Made by a program: the position numbers and the translations under genes. From positions 9,070,501 to 9,134,500 of the forward strand of contig JAZARR010000153.1 in NCBI GenBank assembly GCA_037389465.1: a DNA stretch of 64,000 bases, read 5' to 3'. This document shows positions 11,057 to 23,262 of this stretch, piece after piece. The notes beneath the pieces are model-generated. The model saw only the letters and a list, made by a program, of their open reading frames with translations, was not told the origin of the DNA and searched no databases. The stretch comes from Baylisascaris procyonis (lineage: Eukaryota; Nematoda; Chromadorea; Rhabditida; Ascarididae). The number at the start of each line of letters is the position of its first letter. The first letter of the stretch is position 1.

Positions 11057-13436
11057 TTGTAGATTCCCCCAACCCCCCCCCTTCCTTCCTCCTGACTCTC
11101 ACAGCAAAACTTTCAAAAGAACTATGAAATAGAAATCAATCCGCTCATAAATTCCTTCAATAACAAGTTCTTTCTCAACGAGAGTAATCAATTTTTGATA
11201 TAATGTGAGAAAATTTCGATAACGTATTTACGCATTGTTACAACAAGCATTAATTAGTATCTGTCCATATATTCAAATAGGTGCGCTTTATGTTTCTGAT
11301 CTATGGATGCGTTTGACCATTCAAAGAAGTGATATTGCCTAGTTTCTCAGGCATTACATAATATAGAATAAATCCTGAAGACCTCTAAATTATTTCATCA
11401 CTCTCATATAATCGAAAAAAGAGCAAAACACTTGTTCCTCTTTGCAAAAAATAAACCCATCACCAAGCAGTATTCAAGGCCAATCGATAAATATCAATTA
11501 TGTACTTGCTATTGATGTATGATTGATTGTGTATTGCACAAGTAGCACAGATCAATGATAATCAGTGGTTAATTGAATATATGAACGGAATAGGAAGGAG
11601 GAAAGAATATTTCATTATTTGTAATAGCGATTATATCAACATTGCTTGATATTGCAAACGGTAATTAGAATAAAGAACTAATGAAATGATGGCATTTTAC
11701 TATGTTAGGAAGGTGAGGAAGTATGGAAAAAAAGATGAAGGTGTGGTGAAGCCTGGGAGAATGGGAAGTGGTGAGAGGCGGAGTCGGAAATCAGCGGAGC
11801 GAAAATTGGAGCCGCAGACTCTTAGAGCAAATGAAGTTGTCTAGTTGCGGAATATTTCAACAGTTTATGCAAATCTATGGAAGAAAAAAAAAAGAGCAAT
11901 ACAGCGCATCGTCCGTATATGCGGTGGTTTTTAGCTCTTCACCGCTAACCCTAAAAACAGTAGCAATAAAATCGCGCTTGGGGTCAATATATGCACATCT
12001 AAATAAGTCAAACTTATTTGTTAGCTAAAACTCGTTTCAAATGATCAGCCATATAGATCACAAAAAACTTCAAAGGGCATGAAATTTGCATATTCGCGAT
12101 AAGAATCTATAGACAATCGAAAATTTGCATAGAATTTACATATTAAAGGTGACAACAATACGCGCTCAAACTCAGAATGCAAAGAATACTTCAAATGATG
12201 GAAGAAATCGTTCACTTCGAGAAGCATGAGTGATGTTCCTTTATATGATCTTTTGGCATACTCACAATCAATAAGTAGTAACCAACATCAAACGGCATGC
12301 TGATTGTGGCACTATGCCAAAAGCGCCCTTTTTGCGTTGATATATTAGTAGTGAAAATACTGTATTCATCTTGCCTCTAAATAAGACCTATTATAAGAAT
12401 CGCCAATTCACGTGACCATTCACAATAGTCCATTTCTCTTTATGAATGCTTTACGTGACCAATATAAATAGGTATCATACCTTGACAACAATTCGTAATT
12501 GCAATTTACCTATAGCTTTATTTAGAATATTTAACCCTTCCTCAATTTTATTACCACATTTAAAATGTATTCCACAGAAAAATATTTGATCAGATGTGAA
12601 GGAATTTTCTAATTTACTCAATCAAATCCGAAAAATCCTTGCAAAGGTTCAACGATTACCTTGTAATACCTTGGTCTTAACGGCTAAGTTGAAAAGGTTA
12701 GAAGTGAGGGGAGTGCATTTATATTCGCAAGTTTCTTTTCTTATACATCCCTCCCCCTCAGCTCAACCTCTTTTCCTTTTTCACCAATTCACTTTTTGAT
12801 GCAATCCTCAGCTATTCCGCCGACGTTGGTGATCCCTTGTAAGCTTCCTCCCTAATTGCTGGTTGTACCGTTTTAAAAACGAAACACGAGCTTACTTATA
12901 GTGCGTAAGCTGCCCATAAACTTCGTGTCTGCAAACAAGTCACTTTTTTTAATGCAGTAAGGATGCATTTTGTAGCGTTGTTATGTATGCTCATCAATGA
13001 ATAATTAACAAAAAAAGGTCATGCCATCCTAATTCTGGTTCTTTCAAGCGGTTTACGAGACAATAAACTGTAAGATTCTTCAGTTTCCTCAAAAAATGAA
13101 AAATTTTCATTGATAGCTTGCATTCAATTTTTTGCGTATCCGCCTCAACTCGTTTCATTGCCATTACCAAGCTAAACCCTTCCATAGATATTTTTTGCAC
13201 AAGATAAAGCAAACGATATATGCCATTCGTACAATGTGTTCTAATGCGCAGAGCACAGCGTTGATGATAATAAAGACCAGTCGTTGTTTAAATCTGAATA
13301 AAACAAACAGCATCCGAGTAATTCCCATTAAAATATCGAACAGGTAAGTATATAGCTGCATCATTCTTCACCAAAGAACAGACCAGATCGATAATTTTTT
13401 GTAGAAACTACAGACTGAACACGTATTTCAAATCCA
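11057..13436. other. non-coding stretch
   Basis: No supportable gene. A purine-rich tract lies at about 11705-11790 and a pyrimidine-rich one at about 12740-12785. Short ORFs here lack splice support. Confidence 0.55.
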
Positions 13437-13492
<56 letters not shown>

Positions 13493-13497
13493 TATAT

Positions 13498-13528
<31 letters not shown>

Positions 13529-13535
13529 CATATAT

Positions 13536-13585
<50 letters not shown>
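13437..13585. repeat. interrupted (TA)n microsatellite
   Basis: An alternating T/A tract of about 149 bp, broken four times by a C within ATATCATATATATCATATAT. The paired interruptions recur about 40 bp apart, so part of the array duplicated as a block. Minus-strand ORFs rich in Ile/Tyr across it are artefacts. Confidence 0.97.
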
Positions 13586-13588
<3 letters not shown>

Positions 13589-13789
13589 ACAGCACATCTG
13601 CCAACAGCATAATGAGGGCAGAAGGCACTGATTCGAAAGTGTACAATATGGTTCTTTTTCAGGACGACATCGGCGCAGCGATGGTATATTTTTACTCAAA
13701 GTTTCGGCAAGCTCTCAATGTGAGGGTTAAAAAAGCGATCAAGGCAGCATAAGAGTTCTAACATAGTTATCTAGTAAGCTGAAGTGATA

Positions 13790-13815
13790 TAGCGCTGTTG
13801 ATAGAGCATTCGCTA
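13790..13815 (+). other. tRNA-like D-arm relic
   Basis: TAGCGCTGTTGATAGAGCAT followed by TCGCT closely resembles a tRNA A-box and D-arm. A weak T-loop-like GTGAGTCCAATAG lies about 40 bases further on, but no acceptor stem closes. The phrase AGAGCATTCGC recurs at 20025-20035. Degenerate tRNA or SINE head. Confidence 0.3.
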
Positions 13816-13911
13816 TGAGCAAATTATATGAAATAGTGAGTCCAATAGAAAAGGCCAAAAACAGAAATTGAATAATCATCGTAAAATAAAATAAACAAGC
13901 AAATGAACTAA

Positions 13912-14012
13912 TTATAGAACAATGAATTCTGTAGAAGCTATAATGATCAATGTTATAGTTAATTGAAGGTATCGAATGAATTGCGCTATGAATCGACTGT
14001 GGTAAATGTTGA
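13912..14012 (-). CDS. candidate terminal exon with a membrane segment
   Basis: On the minus strand the acceptor CTTTATTTGTTTTTGCAG, one of the strongest in the window, precedes 33 codons: NIYHSRFIAQFIRY, then LQLTITLIIIASTEFIVL and stop. The last ~18 residues would form a hydrophobic helix. The exon begins with two bases that complete a codon, so it is in phase with the 18.5-kb first exon (G+TC = Val). No poly(A) hexamer is seen close behind it. It could be an alternative end of that gene or chance. Confidence 0.27.
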
Positions 14013-15897
14013 CTGCAAAAACAAATAAAGAGAAGGACCTTAGAACTAAATGAAATTTAGAATAAGCATAGAAGAGCAAGAAGGCAATGCAGTATAAGAA
14101 ATGCATAGTTTTATACAAGAAAAATGGAAATTTTTGTGCTTCCACCATTTCCCCCCTTTCCACTGAACTTCATAAGTTTTAGGTTTTACATGGAAAATGC
14201 ATTCCAGCACTTCTTTTCATCATATTCCAATCGACAGCAAAGGCTTCTATTCATAATTTAGGAATCATCACATTTCGCACTGCAATAAACAGCCATCGGC
14301 ATTTGCGCGTATGATTTCAAATGCAGCTTCTTTTTGGCTTTGAGATGTTCCGCGATTCGTGTAGATAACAATTTGCCTACTCGGTCTATGTAGATGTCTT
14401 CATATATGGCCTTATAGATCTAATGCATAAACCTAATATGTTCACCTGATGCGTTATCCATACAGCATCTCTCATCTGTATTAGTCATTTTCAAAAAATA
14501 ATCAACACTAACGATAGCTACTATTATTAGTGACTTCGCAACTAGATGCATCACAAAGACTGCTGTTCATTAAGCGGCGCTCAACACACGTTTCGCGTGC
14601 ATTTTATAAATATATAGTTGCGAAATGAGAAGAAAATTTCATCTATATTCAGAAGTAGAGAGGGAACCTTTGTCTCTGTGAAACTACAACAGAAGTGACT
14701 GGCAGCCGGCGATTTGGTATGTAGCCGTAATATTATTGCGACTAACAGGCAACTGCATCAAACTTTTAAATCCACATCTCAATGGTACTTTATGATTTAT
14801 TATCACTTTTAGAAAAGACACACCTAATTTCTATTCCATTAGCCTTTAGGCCGCTTAATTTACTATAAATAAAGTTTGTCTCCCTCATATCTTGCATAAT
14901 CGATCACCCGAGGCTTGTAATTTGTCTTATCTTGGCAGCGGATTGCGTTTAATGTCAGGCTGAGCATAAAATTGGTCTTCAATGCCGCACCCGACATGGA
15001 TTTATCCGCATATAACGGCCCAATAGGAAGCCATAAGATGGTAGAATTTTCCGCTGCAATTCTTTGCCATTGTGCACTTCAAGCATAAAATCCTGTTCTG
15101 CGTGCCACATCCCTAGCAATCACGCATGTGGATATTCGTGCTAACCGCTCGCGTGCTATTATTTGTTTTCCAGAAAAGCAATGAGTGAATTATTGCCTAG
15201 CTATAAAACTTTTTTTTGCCTATTCGCTGTTTACTTCTTGTTCATAAAATTCCATTAACAAATCAACAAAGAAAAAAAATTATTGCTTTTAAGGAGGTTT
15301 TTTTCCAAGGTACCCGTATATAGTCTAAATTTTATGCACCAATAAATTTCATAGCCATAAATTTCATGGTCAACGAGCTAAACTTCCTGAGAGACAAAAT
15401 GGTACATAGATTTACGTAGATATATAAACGATAGACCACCATGCTGCACAATTTATGAGAAAAAAGGAAACGTGAAGTTAGTAATAAAAGTTATAAAATT
15501 ACGAAAGGATGTGGGCGCCTTAAGACCGTAGCAAATTATCTAATAGTATATCGAAATTAAAGCAGCGTTGTTTCTTCCCTTCTTATAATAAACTGCGCCA
15601 ATTACATTACTAGCAGATAGCGATGCTTTTTCAATAAATGAGTTTATAATATTAGCTAAATGCATACGAATAGCGCACACGTGAAACCATTTTTTACCCG
15701 TTTCGTTGCAGTTTTTGTTTTGCGCAAAAACATAGATATATGAACATCATTTCTGTGAGTTCATGACTACCTGTGTCTGTTAGGTGATTCCAGACTGGAA
15801 ATTAACTTTTAGTCTAGACTTAAAACCTCGAGGAAAACAAAAACCCTTTCCAAATATTAGTCTTTTCTTGAGTACGATTCACTAGGATCAAAAAAGC

Positions 15898-16061
15898 CTA
15901 GACACGGCAAAACTTCCGAATGTATGCCAATTTATTCATAAACAGTATTTCAGGAACATCTAGAGGAGGTTTAAAAAAATTTGAAAGATAAAGGCGCAAA
16001 ATTATAAGCTTCCTCCCGTTCCAAGAATCCCTTTCGAATATTAGCTCCCGTTCAATGATCA
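15898..16061 (-). CDS. candidate terminal exon, basic/hydrophobic
   Basis: The acceptor AGCTTTTATTTTTAG on the minus strand precedes 54 codons ending in a stop. The sequence includes IIERELIFERDSWNGRKLI, then PPLDVPEILFMNKLAYIRKF. It starts with TG, so the preceding exon must end with one base, as the 18.5-kb exon does (G+TG = Val). A 12-bp palindrome AGCTCCGGAGCT lies just upstream. I recognise no family. Confidence 0.3.
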
Positions 16062-18508
16062 CTAAAAATAAAAGCTCCGGAGCTTTTGTTGAATGAAAAT
16101 GTGTCAATAAAATTTTGATGTTATGATATTTTATGAATACGAAATGTTATGATATTTGTGAGTAAATTCTCCGGAAAAGCTAACCGACATTGCTACAAAA
16201 AAAAGCTTTTCACTGATGGATTACATAAATCTTATGATCGGAGAAAGAAAAAGAAAGAAAATCCATCATGCATTATTGAGTTTTCTTGTATTGCTATGAA
16301 TTTTTATGCGAAAAGCCGACGTAATAGTGGAGGTAATCACAAAAAACGCATATTGTGCGAGCTAGCACTAGCAAATTTTCGAGTATTTTATATTAACAAA
16401 CTCAAGCTTCATTAATGATCAATAGAAAGGTGATTACTGACTAAACGTTGACAATAGCAAATAAGTGACTGCACTTTTCACTGTAAATGCAAGACTGAAC
16501 TTATTGTGAGTTCGTTTATAAGTGCCGCTCGCCTTCAAATTGCTCTTCTTAACTCAGACAAAAGCCAAAAAACACTCTTGAATATTTTTGGGCACAAACA
16601 AGAGGAGAACAAAGTTTTCATAAAATGAGACGGTATTTCCCTATATTGCTTGACGTCTATTTCAAAAGAATGCATTAATCCTAGGCAAATTTGAACAAGG
16701 CATGTTTTTTTACAAATAGAATAAGAAAAAATTACATCCAAGTCAAATCTAAAATTTCATTTCTAGCCATTCATGCAAAGGATGAGAACAGGACGTATTT
16801 TTGGGAGCAAGTTTGGGCTCCCGGTATAAATAGCCTAGTCTTCCTATTCCCAGAGAAAGGGAAAAGAAGCTTTGCCCAAACATCCCCGCCGAGGAAGCTT
16901 ACTTCTAAGCAATTTCTCTTTAAATAAATTATTTCATTGTCTACTAAAAACAATATTTTAAATCAAAAATGTTGCAAAACGGCTTTATATTTTTCTATGC
17001 ATAAATATTTTTTATTTTACAAATACATAGAATTTGGGTCCTACGCGATCGGGTACAATCGAAATGAACAACTCATCGCTCAAACACGCGCCAATTTACT
17101 ATTCCAGTACAGTGTTTATGAAATACAATCGTATCCTTGATAATAATAAATATTTAAATTTATATTTAAATATAGTTTTCGAAAAAAATAATAGAACGAT
17201 TATATTACAATTCACTGAGCAAAGTTCCGCAAGAGAGAGAAATCATAGCAATTCTCATCGGAGGAACCTAATGGCAAACGCGAATTGGAAGAGAAAATTT
17301 CAAGAATGAAAGAAAATTGTGATGCAGAATCTTTTTCATACATCAATTTATCCATCCAACGGTTCTTGATATAATGGAATCCCATCATTCGTTTCATAGC
17401 AATAATGAAAGACTTCAAGTCCATATTGATGAATAGACAATTTCAAAACCTCTCAAATCGTCAATTGAAAGAAAAAAAATTAGGAAAAAAAAGTAGAATA
17501 ATATCTCTAAAATTTGCAGAGAAATGAAATCAAGAAATGAAGCATTTAACAACTAAGAATTCGCATAGAGATGCCATATACGGCTAAGCAAGCATTAGCT
17601 AAGGATTATGGATGAATGAACCTCAAATTCACTAAATGCGATCGAACAAGCAATTAGATAATTTGCATATTTATAAATGCCATTCGATATGTGCATATCA
17701 ATGCTTGTATTGATGAGTGAAATTACCATTTAACCGTTACTATTGAAATTATCAAATTACAAATAATGCGTTAATCATCTACATGGTTAATATCTACCTA
17801 GATGAGTTGCTTCATCGAAGCACTCTTTACTCGCCTAGATGGCAATTACAAAGTGCCACTTTTGCCACCCACGTCGAGACTCGCAAGGAACGATCAATAA
17901 TGAAAGGTGATTTCTTCACCTGTCACAAGTGAATACTACGAACAGATGAATATGGAGAATGAATTAGTGAAGACAGGTGAATATGAGGAAACAAATAGAT
18001 AATAGAGATTTTAGTTGTGCAAAAAGCTTTCCAATGAAATAAATCTAGCAAAATTTATTATGCTAACCTTCATCTATACCTATGTAGAATAACCGGTCAA
18101 TGCGAATACCTTGAGAAATTCATTGCGCAATTAAACTGGAATGTTAATTATATAGATGGCTAGACATATGACCATTTCTGACCATTTTGGCCATTTTGCT
18201 AACAGCAATTTCTTCTTGAAAAAAAAAATCCCTCTAAATATTCATCTACTATTGTTGTTATCAAATATCATTTCTAGCGTATCGCTAACGAAAAAAAAAG
18301 TATTTAAAATGAAAAAAGAAAGTGCAACGGGTGAGCAGATGGGAATAGCAAGTAATAAAAAGTACGAAAAAAAGAGTTGAAATAGCTAAAGCAATGCATT
18401 ACCCGGTCGCATGAAATTGTATGATGCGTTATAAACAGCTGATATTTTTACAAAGAGCCATCATATTTAAATAAAGCAACGTACAATGCAAAAAAAAAAA
18501 TCACTAAC

Positions 18509-18689
18509 CACTACCGAATTCGTCGGCGCTCAGGATCACCGACGGTGACGGTCGTACATGTACGAATGTCGACTTCCGACTTGGCGTATATCCGGAATTT
18601 AGATTGTTCGGCGAAGATACGGAAGGCCGCATGTAGCACTCGGGTAACGGAGAAGTTGAACGCACGTAGTAAGGAAACTCACTGGCCAT
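18509..18689 (-). CDS. first coding exon of an unidentified minus-strand gene
   Basis: This is the best-supported coding block in the window. On the minus strand the acceptor ATTTTTTATTTTAG ends at 18692. Two bases later an ATG (18689-18687) opens 60 codons that run to a clean donor, GGTAGTG|GTTAGTG, leaving one base over. The peptide begins MASEFPYYVRSTSPLPECY, is rich in Ser, Pro and Arg, and continues YTPSRKSTFVHVRPSPSV and VILSADEFGS. It reads like a disordered, phosphorylatable N-terminal tail. G+C is clearly higher than around it. The acceptor immediately before the ATG fits either spliced-leader trans-splicing or a 5' UTR intron. The frame is also open upstream of the ATG, to about 18794. 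I do not recognise the protein. Possible next exons lie at 16.06, 14.01 and 5.03 kb. Confidence 0.58.
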
Positions 18690-18790
18690 TCCTAAAATAA
18701 AAAATTTCCGGTTTTTTCCGGATAACGTCGCAGACATTGACGTCATGGAAAGTTCCATCACACAGCACTTTCCGGAGAAGCGTCGTCGAC
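18690..18790 (-). promoter_or_regulatory. promoter-like block with CRE and ETS-type sites
   Basis: Directly upstream of the minus-strand first exon lie a perfect palindromic cAMP-response element TGACGTCA (18738-18745) and three TTCCGG/CCGGAA cores of ETS type (18706-18711, 18716-18721, 18771-18776). The block is GC-rich in an AT-rich setting. Site identities are pattern matches; function is inferred. Confidence 0.4.
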
Positions 18791-19760
18791 TCAAATGACC
18801 AAGCCAGTTTAGCTCATCGTTATTCTACGTAATGATGTTTAGAAAGCGGATATAAACGGATCGGACAAGATGGCCATATATTGGTATACTTCCGTCTCTA
18901 AGCACACATGTCAACTATAGAATCAAGAATATAACAATAAGAAAAAAAGGTTTTTCAAACTAAAGAAAAGTATCAAGGAAGTAAATGAATTTTCCAACTT
19001 AATATGCACTATGATTCTTCATTATCGGCTAGTAAAAAAAATTTAGTGCTACATAAGAGGACATAAAGGTGCGTATAGATTTCAACAGGTGAGAAAATAT
19101 ATTAAAATTAGCACAATAAAACTAAAGGTTAGAAAGATTTTATTGTAAATGAAAGGAAAAATGTTATTTATTTGCTTCATTCGGTCATGAAAATAGATGA
19201 TGCAATTGCAATAGCATCCAACATAGTCGAATATTTATGACTCTGTAGGGTAAGAAAAATAAATTAAAACCAATTTAAAAAGGAATGCGAAAGAATAGTT
19301 AAGGCAAACTAACAAATGGGTAAACTAGTTGAATGAATGAGAAATAAGAGGACAACAGATGAAGACAAACGATCGAATCGATGATAGGAACTAAATGTAC
19401 TTCAACTGAATATAACGGAAACAATATTTTCAACGAAATGAATAGCAGATTATTGCACAATAATTAAATCGTTGTTAGAGTGACACTTTCAGCTGTTTCG
19501 TTTTATTAATATTTATAGCTTATAAAGTGAAGCTTACTTTTTGAAATAATAAGGCTATAATAAAATGATAGGAGTAATTGTTAGCTTTTCTAACGATTAC
19601 CTTATAGGCAAGTAAACAACGATTTGATAGCTATTAGATAGTCATACTCATTTTCAATATTCATAAATCAAACAGCAAAAATGTGTTCAGGGGAATTCGG
19701 TTTAAATTATACGGTAAATGGAGCCACAGAATTTTTCTTTCGGTAAAAACAAGTTGACCG

Positions 19761-19762
<2 letters not shown>

Positions 19763-19834
<72 letters not shown>
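19763..19834. repeat. (AT)n microsatellite
   Basis: Pure alternating A/T run of 72 bp. Confidence 0.98.
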
Positions 19835-19836
<2 letters not shown>

Positions 19837-20010
19837 CTACAAGTTCTTAAAAGAAACTTTCTTCGCATAGAGATGTGCTGAAAAGAAAATCGACTATAAT
19901 TACTGATTAGAATCTAATAATAGTGAATAGCAAAATAAGAAGTAATTTATGAGGAGATAACATAACAATAATGCCACAAAACAAGAAGTCTATATGGAGA
20001 TATGCCATAA

Positions 20011-20035
20011 GGGTTGGCGCATCTAGAGCATTCGC
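20011..20035 (+). other. tRNA-like D-arm relic
   Basis: GGGTTGGCGCATCTAGAGCA then TTCGC resembles a tRNA A-box/D-arm and shares AGAGCATTCGC with the relic at 13.8 kb. No full cloverleaf can be formed. Confidence 0.25.
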
Positions 20036-20229
20036 CCTTGCAAAATAATAAAATCCTTCTAAAGGCAGTCAAAATGTACAGTGCTCCTTAAGGGCATTAT
20101 TATGTAACCATCGATCGTTGCTCTTATGTAGTGAATGTTTATTCGCTGGACTATTGACTCACTAATGTTTTTGTTCTTTTTCGCGGTTCATGTTCATATA
20201 CTTTTCTATGTGAATATGAACTGTGAGGT

Positions 20230-20330
20230 TAGCATAGGTTGATAAGGTTGGCAAAGGTTGGCAAGTTGGCATGATCGGCACAACATTGACACAAAAATGT
20301 TGGCACAATTCCTAGGTTAGGATTTTCAAA
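20230..20330. repeat. imperfect GGTTGGCA repeats
   Basis: AGGTTAGC, AGGTTGAT, AGGTTGGCA, AGGTTGGCA, AGTTGGCA and further GGCACA words follow one another, giving a degenerate short tandem repeat. No gene is seen around it. Confidence 0.5.
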
Positions 20331-21189
20331 TAAAGTAAAGAAATAAACTCTTTTCGTATTCGTTAATTATCCCTTATGATTGGAGGCTTTTTGTTCGACT
20401 AAAAGTACCAAAGGATCGGGTGAAAATGAACTGGGAATTTGAGCATTCATCTAAAAACTCTCTCAACTAGCACCATCAGATGCCATCAACTCTCTTCATT
20501 CATCCCACCATCTCTCATCTTACCTACTGGCTTCTAATGGAGGGCTGAAATGTTTTAAGGTTAGAAAAAACACCGGAAATATTCTATCGTAAAGCTGAAA
20601 ATGTTTTACAGAAAAATTTTCCCTCATGGATGACTCCAATATATGCATCTATGAAAAGCCATCTTACTAGTTACAGTCATTATTTCGTAGATGCAACCAG
20701 CTTCATCCAGCCGGCTGCACTAATGATGGAAATGTGTGCTATGAGAAGTGCACTTTGTAAATTGGCTCATCATTAAGCATTCCCTTTTAATTCTCATTTC
20801 ACCATTTACGAATGAATCGCATTTTGCACTAGAATTTTTATTCGGCGATAAAAATTTTTTTAAGAAATTCACAATTCTAAAATATTTTCATCGCAATTAG
20901 CTAGCGAACCTTCAAGTAGTGGGCAATTATACGATGCTAAACCGCGTAAACAAATTAATATTAGAGAGATTGGCACGACATGCGTTTTTTGTAACCCTGC
21001 TTATAAGTCTAAAAATTCGAGAAAAATATTTGAAGAAATCGCATAATATATAAGTACTCCTTCCGCTTAGGTAAATTAAATTAGTAAATTAAATTAGTAC
21101 AAAGATGAGGTAAGTGATATTATTTCGCATTATTCGATCAACCAGCCAATCGATGATCAAAGAGTTAGCAACAACTCTTTTTACCTATG

Positions 21190-21378
21190 CTAGTGAATTT
21201 CTATATGATCAAATTTGCGGTGGAAGTAGATAGAGTACAGAATCAGTCTTTGATGGCATCTGCTCTTTAATGTCACCAGACTTTTGAACGACATGCAACG
21301 CAGAATAACATAATTAAAAGACAACATCAGTGTTCTTGTTAGGCGTCCAGATGTTAGGCGATATTCTTCTTCGTCCAT
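21190..21378 (-). CDS. small unidentified ORF
   Basis: On the minus strand an ATG stands two bases behind TTTCTCCATTTGGACATAG, a possible acceptor. The frame starts MDEEEYRLTSGRLTRTLML and runs for about 62 codons to a stop, with a potential donor (CTG|GTGACA) after about 34. It may be a first exon, a small protein or chance. No family is recognised. Confidence 0.2.
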   Translation of the reverse strand: MDEEEYRLTSGRLTRTLMLSFNYVILRCMSFKSLVTLKSRCHQRLILYSIYFHRKFDHIEIH

Positions 21379-22980
21379 TACTATGTCCAAATGGAGAAAG
21401 TAGTAAAATTTGAACAAAATTCGCCTAGATTTTTCGACCGAAATGAGCAATCAGGCTGCCACTAAGGCCTCAAATACATGAGAAAAAAATTTTTTTTGAA
21501 GGAATCATAATAAGTAATGATCACCGTTTAAATGCTAAAACATTTTAGATCTATAATTTCAATGATGGAATCCAATCGAATATGCTCGAATTAATATTGA
21601 AATTATATTGTTGCAAATGGATGGCACATGAAGTGACAGCAATAAAATTGGAAGTTGATTTCATTCTTTGAAGTCTAGAGATCAGATAGGAATTGCTAAG
21701 ATGGATAGTGGAAATTTCGGAGAGCAATATTTAATGGAAGAGATAGCAAGCGAACATCAACGACACATAATTTAGCACACAACAGGGCCTATTCAAAAAA
21801 CGATCCGATTAGCATTGCGATGGTCCAAAAGAAACATTAAACGGAAATTGCGATAACTGATATTTTAATTCTTATCATCTCGCCACTCTTCAATAAACGC
21901 AACGTTTCAAAAATCTGTATAATCGAACGCACAACTCAACTAGAAACACGTGAAAAAAGCATGAAACGCATGTGAGCAATCTTAAAACTTGGTAGATTTG
22001 TTGCATTATGGGTTTTTAACGACCCAACTGACAATCAAATCATCAATCCATCGATGCCTAGCCGTCAACCATCTACCAAACACCTATTAACAACAAATAT
22101 ATGGCAAATGGAGCGTTCGAATCGGTTCGAACTGATTGAATTTTGCAACGTTATTTTTTATGCGATCTGTGAAATAACTATTTTTATCTTCCACTATCAG
22201 TTACTAAAAACGCAATCTAATGATCGTTGATAACATTGGATAATTCAGCATTATATTTGCATAAATGAAGAGCATTTATAAACGAATTAACTTCACAGAA
22301 ATGAGAAACTAATCTTAGAGTGAAATGAAAGGAAATCTATACATTTCAGTACGAAGATGTTTAGCAGATTGCTAAGATTTGTTTGAAATATTCTTTATAG
22401 AAGTTTTATTTATCAGCAACAGATTGCGTAAATTGCATCCGATTTGAAAATTCAAAGGCAAGCTTTGAGTATCTCAGCTTTTCTTGAAATAAAATTATTA
22501 AGGCGTGATATCTACGTTTGAACATCACTTTCAATGGTGCTGGCAAGTAGAATAATAGTACCTTAGAGCGTTGAGATCATTGATGAAGAATAGAGAAAAC
22601 TTTAGACTTTCAAATAGAACAAATTTTCGAAAAAGGAAAAGTAATGCAACTCAAAATCAAAATCTGCCCATCTCAAATTTTATCTTCCGCACTTATCGCA
22701 ACTATCAGAGGCACTTTTTCAAAGAATAATTAATGAAGGAGCATTAGAAAAGCGCGCATAGCCCGTCTTTTTCTTTCATAAGATAATATTCAAAAAACCT
22801 AAAAGCATTTTGAGTGACTTTTTACTGTTGCCATAAACAGCGAACATAAAAAAATATATATAGAAGTAAAAAGAGAAATATCCACAAATAAATTTATCCC
22901 ATAATGCAACTATAACTACAATTTGCTCAATGGTGTGAAATTTACGGCTGATATTAAAATTTTCCCATACTGTTGCGTGA

Positions 22981-23007
22981 TTATCACGTGATATTATCAC
23001 GTGATAA
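22981..23007. promoter_or_regulatory. double CACGTG near-palindrome
   Basis: TTATCACGTGATA occurs twice, sharing its edge, so that 27 bp read nearly the same on both strands and contain two perfect E-box cores (CACGTG). No gene start is visible close by. Confidence 0.4.
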
Positions 23008-23262
23008 CGCATTATGAGACCAAAAAAAAAAAACAACTAAACGATAAGATTCCATATTATCGCCTGCAATGTGAAAGATACTAAATATTTTCAACAAATT
23101 ATGGAATAATCGATGAGAAATACTGTGATAAGTGACATCAATAAACTGTGGATGCGAAGCGGTATAGCAGACGCATACGTTTCCTTGGTCACCATTAAAT
23201 ATCCGTGACCAGCAACAAATTGAAATTATTGAAATAGAGGTAAAATCGATGCAGCAATCCAT

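Noticed and set aside
13428..13699. Overlapping minus ORFs rich in Ile-Tyr across the TA array
   Set aside because: Reading through (TA)n in any frame gives Ile-Tyr repeats without stops; this is an artefact of the microsatellite, as at 48337-48677.
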